From positions 1 to 40,511 of the forward strand of contig CAJQKW010000054.1 in NCBI GenBank assembly GCA_905478975.1: 40,511 nt of DNA, given 5' to 3'. The stretch is from an uncultured Pseudomonadales bacterium. GTDB taxonomy: Bacteria > Pseudomonadota > Gammaproteobacteria > Pseudomonadales > Porticoccaceae. Position numbers and translations under genes: made by a program. Position 1 is the stretch's first letter. Every line of letters starts with the position of its first letter. Below are positions 18,673 through 27,275 of this stretch, piece after piece. The notes under the pieces are model-generated. The model worked only from the letters and a program-made list of their open reading frames with translations. It did no database searches and was not told where the DNA came from.

Positions 18673-20268
18673 TTGTCACTTCAAACCCGTCTTACAACAC
18701 TGGCCCATGGGAATAATCTCTCGGCACTAAAGAATATTGTCCGCGGTATCGAAAAAGAGAGTCTCAGAGTGGAGGCTTCCGGTCGTATGGCGGCTACCCC
18801 ACACCCCTCGGCGTTGGGCAGTGCCATGACACATCCGTCGATCACCACCGACTACTCTGAAGCGCTGCTGGAATTTATTACCGCACCCTCGGCCTCGATT
18901 GATGAGGTACTCAATGAGCTTGAAGAGATCCATAGTTACACCTATCAACAAATAGGCCAAGAGCTGCTCTGGGTTAGCAGCATGCCCTGCCAGCTGGGTG
19001 ACGATAGCAGCATTCCAGTGGGCCAATATGGCAGCTCCAATAACGGTACGATGAAAACCGTCTACCGTCTTGGCCTCGGCCATCGCTACGGCCGTCTGAT
19101 GCAGACCATTGCCGGAATTCACTACAACTTTTCAGTGCCTGAAGAACTCTGGCAACAGTTGCATAGCCAGGAAAACAGCCAGCAGTCTCTGAAAGACTTT
19201 AAGACCGATGGTTATTTTGCCCTGATCCGCAATTTCAGGCGCTACTTCTGGCTGCTGCTGTATCTGTTGGGTGCCGCACCGGCTGTCTGCGCCAGCTTTG
19301 TTCGCGGCCGCGAGCACGATCTGGTGCCCCTGGGTACAGACAGTCACAGCCTCCACCTACCCTACGCCACTTCACTGCGCATGGGTAACCTCGGTTATCA
19401 GAGTGATGCTCAGAGCTCGCTGGTAGTCTGCTATAACGATATTGGCCAATACAGCCGCACCCTTAAAAGTGCTCTGGAAACCCCTTACCAGCCCTACGAA
19501 GAGATCGGTTTAAAAGATGCTCAGGGCAATTATCAGCAGCTGACAACTAACCTGCTGCAGATTGAAAATGAGTTCTATAGTCCGATTCGACCTAAGCGAA
19601 CCGCCGCTGTGGGTGAGACGCCCCTAGAGGCTTTAGAAATCCATGGCGTCGAATATATCGAGGTGCGCTGTGTCGATTTAAACCCGCTGCTACCCAATGG
19701 TATCGACAGACAAACCAGCCAGTTTTTGGATACTTTTTTACTTTTTTGCCTGCTTAAAGAGAGCCCCCGCACCAGCAATGTTGAGTATCATCAAATTACT
19801 GAGAATCAGCGCCGCACAGTGGAGCGCGGCCGGGATCCTGAACTACAACTGGTGGACGGGAACAAAGAGCGCAACCTGGTGGACTGGGGTCTGTCACTCA
19901 TGGCCGAACTACAGCCGGTTGCCAAGGTGCTCGACCAGGCCAACAGCACTGCCGAATACAGCTCTGTGGCAGCAGCCATGGAGGCGCGCCTGCATGACAG
20001 TAGCTTGACCCCCGCGGCCCAACTGTTAGCTGAAATGACCGAAAATAATGAGACCTACTATTGCATGGCAATGCGCAAGGCTCAGGAGCATCGCGACTAT
20101 TTTCGCAGCAAGCAGCTGAGCTCAGGGGCGGTGGAAAAATATCGCTGCCTGGCCGCCGAGTCACAGCTCAAGCAGCAACAGATTGAAGCCGCGGACCGTC
20201 TCTCTTTCGATGAATTTTTAGCCGAGTACTTTTCTAATCGAGAGCTCGAAAGTCCTGTAACCTCTTAA
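18673..20268 (+). CDS. gshA: Glutamate-cysteine ligase
   Basis: A 531-residue enzyme joining glutamate and cysteine with ATP, the first and limiting step of glutathione synthesis. The amino half has the proteobacterial GshA blocks IVRGIEKESLRV and THPSITTDYSEALLEFIT (substrate and metal binding), and the middle has GLGHRYGRLMQTIAGIHYNF and SLRMGNLGYQSDAQSSL. Length agrees with E. coli GshA (about 518). The start is TTG 18673 with AGGAG at 18661-18665, 7 nt away; an ATG at 18669 is out of frame and would read only 15 codons. It is the head enzyme of the run leading to dsbB. Confidence 0.95.
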   Translation: MSLQTRLTTLAHGNNLSALKNIVRGIEKESLRVEASGRMAATPHPSALGSAMTHPSITTDYSEALLEFITAPSASIDEVLNELEEIHSYTYQQIGQELLWVSSMPCQLGDDSSIPVGQYGSSNNGTMKTVYRLGLGHRYGRLMQTIAGIHYNFSVPEELWQQLHSQENSQQSLKDFKTDGYFALIRNFRRYFWLLLYLLGAAPAVCASFVRGREHDLVPLGTDSHSLHLPYATSLRMGNLGYQSDAQSSLVVCYNDIGQYSRTLKSALETPYQPYEEIGLKDAQGNYQQLTTNLLQIENEFYSPIRPKRTAAVGETPLEALEIHGVEYIEVRCVDLNPLLPNGIDRQTSQFLDTFLLFCLLKESPRTSNVEYHQITENQRRTVERGRDPELQLVDGNKERNLVDWGLSLMAELQPVAKVLDQANSTAEYSSVAAAMEARLHDSSLTPAAQLLAEMTENNETYYCMAMRKAQEHRDYFRSKQLSSGAVEKYRCLAAESQLKQQQIEAADRLSFDEFLAEYFSNRELESPVTS

Positions 20269-20300
20269 TTTTTAGCCGACCTGTAATCAGGGAGCAAACT

Positions 20301-20792
20301 GTGAACCTGCCAAGTAATCGTATTATCAGCCTATCTGTGGCGGCGGCCTGTGGCGGGCTTATCGCCATTGCTATCTTCTACTTTCAGAATCATCTCGGCC
20401 TTGAGCCCTGCTATCTGTGTATCACCCAGCGGGTCTTTGTTATCGCGGTGGGGGTGATTTTTCTGCTGGCCGGATTACATAACCCAGCAGCCAAAGGCCA
20501 GAAAATTTATGCCGCTCTGGCATCCCTGGCGGCTTTTGGCGGTAGCTTTTTCTCGATCAAACAGCTCTGGCTTCAGGGTCTTCCAGAAGATCAGGTTCCC
20601 GCTTGTGGGCCGCCAGTGGACTATTTGTTTGATGCGTTTTCAGCCTCCGAGGCGATCAGTATGCTGCTCCGCGGCGACGGCAACTGCGCCGAAGTACAGT
20701 GGCAGTTACTCGGTATCAGCATGCCCGGCTGGGTGTTGGTGAGCTTTATTGGTTTAGCGGGAGTGGCGCTTTTTCAACTGCTACGTAAATGA
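20301..20792 (+). CDS. dsbB: Disulfide bond formation protein DsbB
   Basis: A 163-residue inner-membrane oxidase that reoxidises periplasmic DsbA and passes electrons to quinone. Four membrane segments are clear. The periplasmic cysteine pairs are C37 and C40 (EPCYLCITQR) and C102 and C129 (VPACGPPVDY, GDGNCAEVQW), the four essential cysteines of the family. Start is GTG 20301 with AGGGAG upstream. Its stop overlaps the next ATG (ATGA), so dsbB and lrgA are translationally coupled. No dsbA is in the window. Confidence 0.94.
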   Translation: MNLPSNRIISLSVAAACGGLIAIAIFYFQNHLGLEPCYLCITQRVFVIAVGVIFLLAGLHNPAAKGQKIYAALASLAAFGGSFFSIKQLWLQGLPEDQVPACGPPVDYLFDAFSASEAISMLLRGDGNCAEVQWQLLGISMPGWVLVSFIGLAGVALFQLLRK

Positions 20793-21139
20793 AGAAGCTC
20801 TTTGTCGGCCTGCTGATTTTGGTGGTTTTTCAGTGGCTGGGGGAATGGGCGGTTAGATTGTTAGGGCTGGATATTCCCGGGCAGCTATTGGGAATGATTT
20901 TTCTTCTTATCCTGCTGGGCCTAAATCAGTCTCTATTGCCTTGGTTAGAAACAGCTAGCAGCCAGCTTATCCGCTATATCGCCCTGCTATTTGTGCCAGT
21001 TACCACCGGGGCATTTTTTCTCGGGCCTGAAATACTCGATCAATTGCCGCAGATTTTAGCCGTTCTTATCCTCTCAACAGTGCTTGCCCAATGGTTTATG
21101 GCGCTGATAATCAAAGCCGTGCGTGGCTCAGATGACTGA
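20789..21139 (+). CDS. lrgA: CidA/LrgA family membrane protein
   Basis: A 116-residue protein with four hydrophobic segments, including GQLLGMIFLLILLGLNQSLL and the loop FVPVTTGAFFLGPEIL typical of the CidA/LrgA holin-like family. In Gram-positive bacteria these proteins influence murein hydrolase release and overflow metabolism; in proteobacteria they are often paired with LrgB and function is poorly known. It starts at ATG 20789 overlapping the dsbB stop and overlaps lrgB by 8 nt, so the three are made together. Confidence 0.88.
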   Translation: MKKLFVGLLILVVFQWLGEWAVRLLGLDIPGQLLGMIFLLILLGLNQSLLPWLETASSQLIRYIALLFVPVTTGAFFLGPEILDQLPQILAVLILSTVLAQWFMALIIKAVRGSDD

Positions 21140-21851
21140 GATTATTCTGCAACAGTGGCAACTTATCTCCACAACCTCTTGGCCACTGCTACTGACGCTG
21201 GCGGGTTTTGCCATTGGTTGGTGGATCTATAATCGCTCGGGGCGCATTTCCCTGCTGCACCCATTAATGATCGCGACGCCGCTGATCTATCTCACCATGC
21301 AAATAATTGATCTGGATTTCGCCGCCTATGATGCTGGCAACGGCATTTTAAATTGGCTGCTAGGCCCAGCAACAGTGGCCCTGGCGGTACCTCTTTCACA
21401 GCAGATGCGTCAACTTCCGGCGCTGTTTAGGCCGCTCACCCTTGCGCTGTTGCTCGGCGGGCTCTTCGCCACACTGAGCGCGCTGTTGCTGGTTAAGCTG
21501 TTTGGCTTGAGCGATATTATTCTGCTGTCTCTGGCGGCGAAATCAGTGACCTCGCCTATTGCCCTGAGCATAGTGCAGCAAATTGGCGGGCTGGCCGGTC
21601 TGCTGGCGGTGGCGACCATGGTCACTGGCTTGACCGGCATTGTGGTATCGAAATCTCTGTTCCGCTTTACTGGGCTCGAGGATGAGCGCTGGCAGGGGCT
21701 TATTCTCGGCGTCACCGCCCATGCTATAGGCACCGCCAAGGCATTTGAGTCCAGTTCACGCTGCGGCGCCTTCGCCACCTTGGGAATGGGCATAAACGGA
21801 ATCTTGACGGCGATTATCCTGCCAGCCTCAATTAAGCTTTTTATCATTTGA
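21132..21851 (+). CDS. lrgB: LrgB/CidB family membrane protein
   Basis: A 239-residue membrane protein with about seven hydrophobic segments. LLGPATVALAVPLSQQM, LAAKSVTSPIALSIVQQIGG and GVTAHAIGTAKAFE are LrgB-family blocks (LGPATVALAVPLY and KSVTTPIA in others). It is the usual partner of LrgA; together they are proposed to export or take up small organic acids or to modulate cell lysis. ATG 21132 (MTEIILQQ) was preferred over an in-frame GTG at 21123. The stop codon is inside a tandem 15-bp duplication. Confidence 0.88.
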   Translation: MTEIILQQWQLISTTSWPLLLTLAGFAIGWWIYNRSGRISLLHPLMIATPLIYLTMQIIDLDFAAYDAGNGILNWLLGPATVALAVPLSQQMRQLPALFRPLTLALLLGGLFATLSALLLVKLFGLSDIILLSLAAKSVTSPIALSIVQQIGGLAGLLAVATMVTGLTGIVVSKSLFRFTGLEDERWQGLILGVTAHAIGTAKAFESSSRCGAFATLGMGINGILTAIILPASIKLFII

Positions 21852-21870
21852 GTATTTATCATTTGAGTAT
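21841..21870 (+). repeat. 15-bp tandem duplication over the lrgB stop codon
   Basis: TTATCATTTGAGTAT occurs twice head to tail (21841-21855 and 21856-21870) with a few more matching bases after. The lrgB TGA is in the first copy, so the duplicate is non-coding. Confidence 0.9.
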
Positions 21871-21934
21871 TTATTGTTCGACACAAAACAAAGTAAACTG
21901 TCAGTCCATTAGGGAGTGATGAGGTTACCAAGGC

Positions 21935-22423
21935 ATGTTGAAAGATCTAACTAAATTAAAAGAACATTGGGGCGGTGTCAGCGACATCGTCGATCGCTGG
22001 CTCGAAGAGCGCCGCGAGCTGCTGGTCAAGTACTGCGACCTGATTGAAATCCATGACTTCGATAGTGCCAATCGCGCTCATGGGGACAAGCTACAGAGCT
22101 TTTGTGAAGTGATGGTGGACTATGTCTCCGTCGGTCACTTTGAAGTCTATGAGCAGCTGGCTAAAGAAGCGAAAGCCTTTAGTGACAGTGCCGGCTTAAA
22201 AACGGGCGCGGATCTTGTGGACAAAATTCAACCCTCCACCGAATCGGTGTTGGATTTTAATGATAAATACCTTGAGACCGATGATCTTGATACTCTGGCT
22301 AAGGATCTATCGATTATTGGCGAAGCCCTTGAACAGCGTTTTGAGTCTGAAGATAAGATGATTGAAGTGCTGCACAATGCTCACCTTGAGCAACTGCAAA
22401 AGAGTAGTCCAGCGTCAGCATAA
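21935..22423 (+). CDS. rsd: Rsd/AlgQ anti-sigma-70 regulator
   Basis: A 162-residue helical protein resembling E. coli Rsd and Pseudomonas AlgQ: IVDRWLEERRELLVKYCDLI, FCEVMVDYVSVGHFEVYEQL and IGEALEQRFESEDKMIEVL line up with the family. Rsd binds region 4 of the housekeeping sigma factor, freeing core polymerase for alternative sigma factors, notably in stationary phase. This is relevant here because rpoH and sigma-54 and sigma-28 promoters lie in the same window. It is the last gene before a strong terminator; 83 bp separate it from lrgB, so it may also have its own promoter. Confidence 0.88.
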   Translation: MLKDLTKLKEHWGGVSDIVDRWLEERRELLVKYCDLIEIHDFDSANRAHGDKLQSFCEVMVDYVSVGHFEVYEQLAKEAKAFSDSAGLKTGADLVDKIQPSTESVLDFNDKYLETDDLDTLAKDLSIIGEALEQRFESEDKMIEVLHNAHLEQLQKSSPASA

Positions 22424-22459
22424 CCACCGGTGTAAAGTAGTCGCTCAAAAGTAGCCATA

Positions 22460-22487
22460 AAAAAGCCCCGATTAATCGGGGCTTTTT
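22460..22487. terminator. Bidirectional intrinsic terminator
   Basis: AGCCCCGATT and AATCGGGGCT (22464-22483) form a perfect stem (tip bases will be unpaired), flanked by A and T runs. It closes the gshA-rsd run on the plus strand and the FKBP gene on the minus strand. Confidence 0.93.
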
Positions 22488-22521
22488 CGTTTCTGTTGCG
22501 GCAAATGTTTACCGACTAATC

Positions 22522-22560
22522 TTAGCTTTTAACATTAGCTCTCAATATTAGCGTTCAGCA
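22522..22560. repeat. Degenerate 13-bp triple repeat at the FKBP stop
   Basis: Three 13-bp units each starting TTAGC (22522-22534, 22535-22547, 22548-22560) share about 9-10 of 13 positions. The stop codon of the FKBP gene (minus strand, 22537-22535) is at the start of the middle unit. Weaker than the other 3'-end repeats in the window. Confidence 0.5.
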
Positions 22561-23269
22561 GTTCCACTTCAAATACCAATACTGAATTTGGACCTATAGG
22601 GCCAGCGCCGCCGGGACCATATGCCAACTCGGCAGGAATATAGAGTTCCCACTTCGAGCCCTCGGGCATCAACTGTAGTGCTTCAGTCCAACCGGGAATC
22701 ACCTGAGTGACACCAAACTGTGCTGGCACGCCGCGCTTAACCGAGCTATCGAATTCAGTGCCATCTAACAGGCGACCGGCATAGTGAACTTCGACTGTGC
22801 TGTCGGCCGTGGGAACCGTGCCAGTACCGGCGGTGATCACCCTGTACTGCAAACCACTGTCAGTGGTAGTTACGCCTTCTTTGACGCCATTGGCGGCGAG
22901 AAAATCAGCACCCTCTTTAATATTGCCTTCAGACTGCATGGCAGTAGCTTGCTGCTCTGCCTGTTGCATCTCATCGCGCTTGGCAGTCATCTCAGCTTCA
23001 AAACGCTTAATAGTTTCGGCGATCTGCTCTTCACTCAATACCGGTGGCTTCTCATCAAGGCCGTCGGTGAATCCCTGATTAAAGGCTTCGGCATCAATCT
23101 CGAGGCCAATGCCGCGAATATTTTTGCCATTGTCCAGACCCATCAGGTAGCTGATACGTTGGCTGTGGCTTTCCAGGCTGGCAGCGGTTGCCACCTCTGA
23201 AGAACCTGAGGTCTGTGAATCACAGGCTGCAATAACAAACAGCAGTGCGATGGGTAAGATTTTTTTCAT
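22535..23269 (-). CDS. FKBP-type peptidyl-prolyl isomerase lipoprotein
   Basis: A 244-residue prolyl isomerase of the Mip/FkpA type. The signal peptide ends in a lipobox IAAC with lipidated Cys16, so it is membrane-anchored in the periplasm or outer membrane. Residues about 35-125 form the helical FKBP_N dimerisation domain (YLMGLDNGKNIRGIGLEIDA, then a long charged helix); the FKBP fold follows with VEVHYAGRLLDGTEFDSSV, VIPGWTEALQLMPEGSKWEL and YIPAELAYG. It assists folding of exported proteins. The gene has its own leader and ends in the bidirectional terminator. Confidence 0.93.
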   Translation of the reverse strand: MKKILPIALLFVIAACDSQTSGSSEVATAASLESHSQRISYLMGLDNGKNIRGIGLEIDAEAFNQGFTDGLDEKPPVLSEEQIAETIKRFEAEMTAKRDEMQQAEQQATAMQSEGNIKEGADFLAANGVKEGVTTTDSGLQYRVITAGTGTVPTADSTVEVHYAGRLLDGTEFDSSVKRGVPAQFGVTQVIPGWTEALQLMPEGSKWELYIPAELAYGPGGAGPIGPNSVLVFEVELLNANIES

Positions 23270-23436
23270 ATTGGCTTGCCTTCCTTTTATTAACAGTGGA
23301 TTACGTCTAAAAATACAGCCGAAATAATGTTGTGGCTCAAGTTTAGTTTATTTTCTGGCGCCCATCGAATTACTTATGAATGCAGAATAAAAATAGGAGT
23401 AAAAACAGTATAAAGAGTCCCTACAGACAAATTGTC

Positions 23437-24234
23437 CTAGCCTTGTTTTTGGTACAGCAGGTCCCAGACACCATGGCCAAGCCGCTCGCCGCGCTTCTCA
23501 AACTTGGTCAGGGGCCGATAGTCGGGACGGGGCGAATACTGCTGTTCACCGACAGTGTTTTTAAAGCCCGGCGCCACCTCCAGTACTTCAAGCATCTGCT
23601 CAGCGTAGTGCTGCCAATCGGTGGCCATATGCAGAACCCCGCCAATCTCAAGCTTGTCGCGGATCAACTGGACGAACTGTGGCTGCACTATACGGCGCTT
23701 GTTGTGCTTTTTCTTGTGCCAGGGATCAGGGAAATAGAGCTGCAAGCGGTGGAGGCTAGCACTGGGAATGCATTCATTGAGGACATCGGTGGCGTCGGCC
23801 AGATAGACCCGCAGGTTTTTGATCTGCTGTTCTTCAGCACTGGCAATCAAGCGACCCACACCCGGGGGGTGTACTTCAATACCAATAAAATCTTGCTCCG
23901 GTGCGGCACTGGCCATCTGCAACAGCGAGTCTCCCATACCGAAGCCAATCTCGATAATCAGCGGTGCCTTGCGGCCAAAAATAGCCTCGGCATCAATGAC
24001 GCCATCATCCAGCTTTAAGCCATAGACATCCCAGCCGCTACTGAAGGCATTGCGCTGGCCTTCGGTCATGCGACCGGCGCGGAGCACATAGCTGCGAATC
24101 GCTTTCTTGCGATATTCAGGCCTGAAGTCAGAGCTGCGAGTAGAGTCACTCTCGGCGCTGCTGCTATCAGAGCCACTCTCGGGTTTAAGCTCAGCGCCAG
24201 GCTGATCCTGAATGTCGTCGCTATTAATGTCCAT
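23437..24234 (-). CDS. trmB: tRNA (guanine-46-N7)-methyltransferase TrmB
   Basis: A 265-residue SAM-dependent enzyme that methylates G46 of tRNA. The SAM motif is [17 protein letters not shown], and the family signature is [18 protein letters not shown]; the carboxy end has [20 protein letters not shown]. The first 45 or so residues, rich in Asp and Ser, are an extension beyond the core. The start codon overlaps the DUF423 stop by one base (TAATG), so the two are coupled. trmB close to rpoH also occurs in Pseudomonas. Confidence 0.95.
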   Translation of the reverse strand: MDINSDDIQDQPGAELKPESGSDSSSAESDSTRSSDFRPEYRKKAIRSYVLRAGRMTEGQRNAFSSGWDVYGLKLDDGVIDAEAIFGRKAPLIIEIGFGMGDSLLQMASAAPEQDFIGIEVHPPGVGRLIASAEEQQIKNLRVYLADATDVLNECIPSASLHRLQLYFPDPWHKKKHNKRRIVQPQFVQLIRDKLEIGGVLHMATDWQHYAEQMLEVLEVAPGFKNTVGEQQYSPRPDYRPLTKFEKRGERLGHGVWDLLYQKQG

Positions 24235-24602
24235 TAATCCTCGGCGCTGGTTGCAGTAAAGAGCAATAACCAGCCGACAATAAATGCGCTGCCGCCTATG
24301 GGTGTGACAATTCCAAGGATACTCAACTCAGAGGTGGCAATCAGGTACAGGGAGCCAGAGAACAGCACAATGCCGAGCATAAAGCAGCGCGCCGCCCAGT
24401 GCAGCGAGCGCTCACTTAACGGCAGACCAAGGGCGCCGAGCAGTGCCACAGTATGAATGAAATGATAGAGCACCCCAGTTTGGTAGATATCCAGCATTTG
24501 CGGGGTCAGTGTTTCTTTCATGCTGTGTGCGGCAAAGGCGCCCAACAGCACAGCGATGGCGCCGCTGAGAGCAGTGAGTCGAATCCAGAGTAGTTTATCC
24601 AT
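24234..24602 (-). CDS. DUF423 membrane protein, YgdD-like
   Basis: A 122-residue inner-membrane protein with four hydrophobic segments; [20 protein letters not shown] and [20 protein letters not shown] are the DUF423 hallmarks seen in E. coli YgdD. Function is unknown. The start is odd: ATG 24602 lies 6 nt after the U-tract of the rpoH terminator, and there is no Shine-Dalgarno in that space. The next Met (about residue 27) would cut off the first membrane helix, so 24602 stands. It is coupled to trmB by TAATG. Confidence 0.85.
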   Translation of the reverse strand: MDKLLWIRLTALSGAIAVLLGAFAAHSMKETLTPQMLDIYQTGVLYHFIHTVALLGALGLPLSERSLHWAARCFMLGIVLFSGSLYLIATSELSILGIVTPIGGSAFIVGWLLLFTATSAED

Positions 24603-24608
24603 AGCAAT

Positions 24609-24630
24609 AAAAAAGCCGCTCTAGGCGGCT
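24609..24630 (-). terminator. Intrinsic terminator after rpoH
   Basis: On the minus strand AGCCGC CTAGA GCGGCT is followed by a run of six T (counting the last stem base), a standard terminator 22 nt after the rpoH stop. It lies immediately before the DUF423 start codon. Confidence 0.88.
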
Positions 24631-24652
24631 CTTGGTCTCTTATAAAGTGAAA

Positions 24653-25510
24653 TTAGGCTTCCATTAATCCGCGAACTTTCTTCATCGCGTTTTTCTCGAG
24701 CTGGCGAATGCGCTCAGCGGAGACACCGTATTCGGCAGCCAGTTCGTGGAGGGTGGCCTTGGCATCGTTCAACCAGCGGCGCTGGATAATGTCGCGGCTG
24801 CGATCGTCGAGGTCTTTGACTGCGGCTACTAGACGAGTACTGTTGTCCACTTCCCAGTCATCATTTTCGGCGAGCTGAGCCGGATCCATGCTTTTGTCTT
24901 CGAGGAAATACACCGGAGCTTGGAAGCTGGCACTGTCATCATCGTCGCCAGCGGGAGCATCAAATGCCGGGTCACGAGAGGTAAGACGCATTTCCATCTC
25001 CATCACGTCTTTAACCTGAACACCCAGGTCGTCGGCAACGGCCTTGGCTTCATCGGCAGATAACCATTGCAGCTGCTTCTTAGCGCTGCGCAGATTAAAG
25101 AACAATTTGCGCTGGGCCTTGGTGGTGGCAATTTTAACGATGCGCCAGTTGCGCAAAATAAATTCGTGAATCTCGGCTTTGATCCAGTGCACGGCGAAGG
25201 AGACCAGACGCACTCCTTTCTCAGGATTAAAACGTCGCACCGCTTTCATCAGGCCAACATTGCCTTCCTGAATCAGATCCGCGAGGGGCAGGCCATAGCC
25301 ATTGTATGAACGGGCTATATGCACAACAAAGCGCAGGTGGGCCATAACCATACGTCGAGCAGCATCGAGGTCTTCTTGGTAATAGAGTGATTCACCGAGC
25401 GCGCGCTCTTCATCAAGGGTCAGAATGGGCACGGTCGAGGTTCCCTGAATATACGCATTCAGGTTGCCGCCGGGGGCCATCCACTCCATGGTTTGAAGGG
25501 CTTTACTCAT
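24653..25510 (-). CDS. rpoH: Heat-shock sigma factor sigma-32
   Basis: A 285-residue sigma factor directing polymerase to heat-shock promoters. Region 2 is seen in [38 protein letters not shown] and [20 protein letters not shown]; the RpoH box QRKLFFNLR is at residues 133-141; region 4 ends in [20 protein letters not shown]. Length matches E. coli RpoH (284). It lies downstream of ftsYEX, as in Pseudomonas and E. coli, separated from ftsX by 110 bp holding a likely separate promoter. Stability control through the RpoH box is family knowledge. Confidence 0.97.
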   Translation of the reverse strand: MSKALQTMEWMAPGGNLNAYIQGTSTVPILTLDEERALGESLYYQEDLDAARRMVMAHLRFVVHIARSYNGYGLPLADLIQEGNVGLMKAVRRFNPEKGVRLVSFAVHWIKAEIHEFILRNWRIVKIATTKAQRKLFFNLRSAKKQLQWLSADEAKAVADDLGVQVKDVMEMEMRLTSRDPAFDAPAGDDDDSASFQAPVYFLEDKSMDPAQLAENDDWEVDNSTRLVAAVKDLDDRSRDIIQRRWLNDAKATLHELAAEYGVSAERIRQLEKNAMKKVRGLMEA

Positions 25511-25539
25511 ATCAGACTCTTTCTCTTCGTGGGTCGATT

Positions 25540-25567
25540 ATTCTAGCATTTTTTAATTGCTCGTTCC
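25540..25567 (-). promoter_or_regulatory. Candidate sigma-E-type promoter of rpoH
   Basis: On the minus strand GGAAC (25567-25563) is followed after 17 nt by TAGAAT (25545-25540), about 30 nt before the rpoH ATG. GGAAC is the sigma-E -35 core, and E. coli rpoH has a sigma-E promoter; the -10 is only loosely similar to the sigma-E consensus and could equally be sigma-70. A perfect GCCTTTAAAGGC palindrome (25570-25581) sits just upstream. Confidence 0.33.
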
Positions 25568-25620
25568 TAGCCTTTAAAGGCGACCAGTACAGAGCAGTTT
25601 AGACCTTATTGAGAGGTTTT

Positions 25621-26601
25621 TCAGCGTGGTTTTATATTGCGCAGATGTTGCCCCACGGCCAGCCAAGCGCCTATCAGGCCAATAGTGCCGCCAATCAGCA
25701 ACAGAGTGATCACACCGCCAAGCCCAAGGCCGGTGATACTGAACTGACTCTGGTAGAGCAGTGCCAGTTTATCCACAGGGCCAGCCAGCCAAAATCTCAG
25801 GGCTGTGAGCATCAACGCTGCAACCATTGCGCCAAATATGCCGAACAGTAAACCGCTGTACAAAAAGGGTCTGCGCACATAGGCGTCGGTGCCGCCGACA
25901 AGCTTGACCACGGTGATTTCGTCCCGGCGACTCTGAATCGCCAAGCGGATGGTATTGCCCACAACCAGGATCACACCCAGCCCCAGTGCTGCGCCGAGGG
26001 CGAGAACCAGTTTGCGGCCCATATCCAATAGCGCATCGAGGCGCTGTAACCATTCCAGATCCAGCTGCACATCATCCACCAGATTTAGCTGGCGAATTTC
26101 AGTCACTAAACGAGGGGCATCACTGACTAACAGCGGTTGCACCAGAAAAGAATCCGGCAGAGGGTTTTCATCGAGATATTCCAGTGCCGAGCCAAAGCCG
26201 GACAGCGCTTCAAATTCATCCACCGCCATCTGCGCAGAAATATAGCTCACCGAGGCAACCCCAGAGAGGCTTTCGAGCTTTTCGCCCAGAGCTTCGAGGG
26301 CCGATTCACGGGCGCCCTTTTTGACAAATACGCTAATTTGGGCCGAGGCGTCAACACCGCCACTGAGCTGACGAATATTTTCCACACCCAGATACAGTGC
26401 TGCGGGTAATGTCAGGGCAATGGCAATCACTAAAACGGTGAGCAATGACTGTAGAGGTTCGCGAAGTATTTTAACGGTGCTGCTTTTCAGAGTGGCGCGA
26501 TGGTGCTGCCTATAGCTGTGCCAGCGGTCGAGGCGACTCAGCACCTGACCCCGAGCACCGCGCTGAGCACTGTCACGGGACTTGCTGTTAGTAGCCGCCA
26601 T
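25621..26601 (-). CDS. ftsX: Cell division protein FtsX
   Basis: A 326-residue membrane subunit of the FtsEX ABC complex, which couples ATP hydrolysis to septal murein hydrolase activation. The cytoplasmic tail (about 60 residues, basic) precedes TM1 (LLTVLVIAIALTLPAALYLG), a periplasmic domain with GVASVSYISAQMAVDEF, and three further TM segments (VLALGAALGLGVILVVGNTI, then LFGIFGAMVAALML, and a final one near the end). DEITVVKLVGGTDAYVRRPF is the conserved cytoplasmic loop. Its start overlaps the ftsE stop by 14 nt. Confidence 0.95.
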   Translation of the reverse strand: MAATNSKSRDSAQRGARGQVLSRLDRWHSYRQHHRATLKSSTVKILREPLQSLLTVLVIAIALTLPAALYLGVENIRQLSGGVDASAQISVFVKKGARESALEALGEKLESLSGVASVSYISAQMAVDEFEALSGFGSALEYLDENPLPDSFLVQPLLVSDAPRLVTEIRQLNLVDDVQLDLEWLQRLDALLDMGRKLVLALGAALGLGVILVVGNTIRLAIQSRRDEITVVKLVGGTDAYVRRPFLYSGLLFGIFGAMVAALMLTALRFWLAGPVDKLALLYQSQFSITGLGLGGVITLLLIGGTIGLIGAWLAVGQHLRNIKPR

Positions 26602-27271
26602 AACTGACTCCGTCCTGCTCCATCTCGCCCTGGTTTAATCGCATTATGCGCATATTCATACGGTTGATCAGATTGATATCGTGACTGGCCACCAGCACGG
26701 TGACACCGACATCCTGAAAACGTTTAAACAGCGCCATAATTTCAGCCGAGAGCTGCGGGTCTAAGTTGCCTGTAGGCTCATCGGCGAGAAGAATTTTGGG
26801 TTTATGTACCACAGCTCGAGCTATACCCACCCGCTGCTGTTCACCCCCAGATAGGGCGATGGGATTGGCCTTCTCTCTGTCAAGAAGCCCGACACTGTCG
26901 AGGGCGGCGCGCACTCGGCGACCGATATCGCCCTGGGAATAGCCCGCTACCTGGAGCGGCAGAGCAACATTGTCAAATACCGAACGGTCAAACAGCAGCT
27001 GGTGATTCTGAAATACCACACCCACCTGGCGGCGATAAAAAGGCACCTTGGCATCGGGCAGACGATTTAAGTTTTTGCCGTTAATCAGCAGGTTGCCCGA
27101 AGTCGGCCGCTCGATAAGCATCAATAATTTTAACAGGGTGCTTTTACCGGCACCGGAGTGGCCGGTAAGGAAAGCCATCTCGCCGGCATCCATTTCAAAA
27201 CTGACGCTGCGCAGGGCTTCGTAACCACTCTCGTAGCGTTTGCTAAGATTATCAAAACGGATCATCGACAT
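26588..27271 (-). CDS. ftsE: Cell division ATP-binding protein FtsE
   Basis: A 227-residue ABC ATPase pairing with FtsX. It has Walker [11 protein letters not shown]-loop [10 protein letters not shown], signature LSGGEQQR, Walker [11 protein letters not shown] and the switch His in VASHDINL. An upstream extension to 27322 is open but would overlap ftsY by 47 bp. ATG 27271 ([13 protein letters not shown]) was chosen because it follows the ftsY stop (27278-27276) and has GGGAG about 9 nt before it, and gives the family's usual length (about 222). Confidence 0.95.
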   Translation of the reverse strand: MSMIRFDNLSKRYESGYEALRSVSFEMDAGEMAFLTGHSGAGKSTLLKLLMLIERPTSGNLLINGKNLNRLPDAKVPFYRRQVGVVFQNHQLLFDRSVFDNVALPLQVAGYSQGDIGRRVRAALDSVGLLDREKANPIALSGGEQQRVGIARAVVHKPKILLADEPTGNLDPQLSAEIMALFKRFQDVGVTVLVASHDINLINRMNMRIMRLNQGEMEQDGVSYGGY

Positions 27272-27275
27272 CGCA

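Noticed and set aside
18669-18716. 15-codon frame MLVTSNPSYNTGPWE
   Set aside because: Not called as a gene: too short and overlapping gshA; kept only as a possible competing start.
23380-24018. 212-codon open frame on the plus strand
   Set aside because: Antisense to trmB, whose SAM and PDPWHKK motifs are unmistakable.
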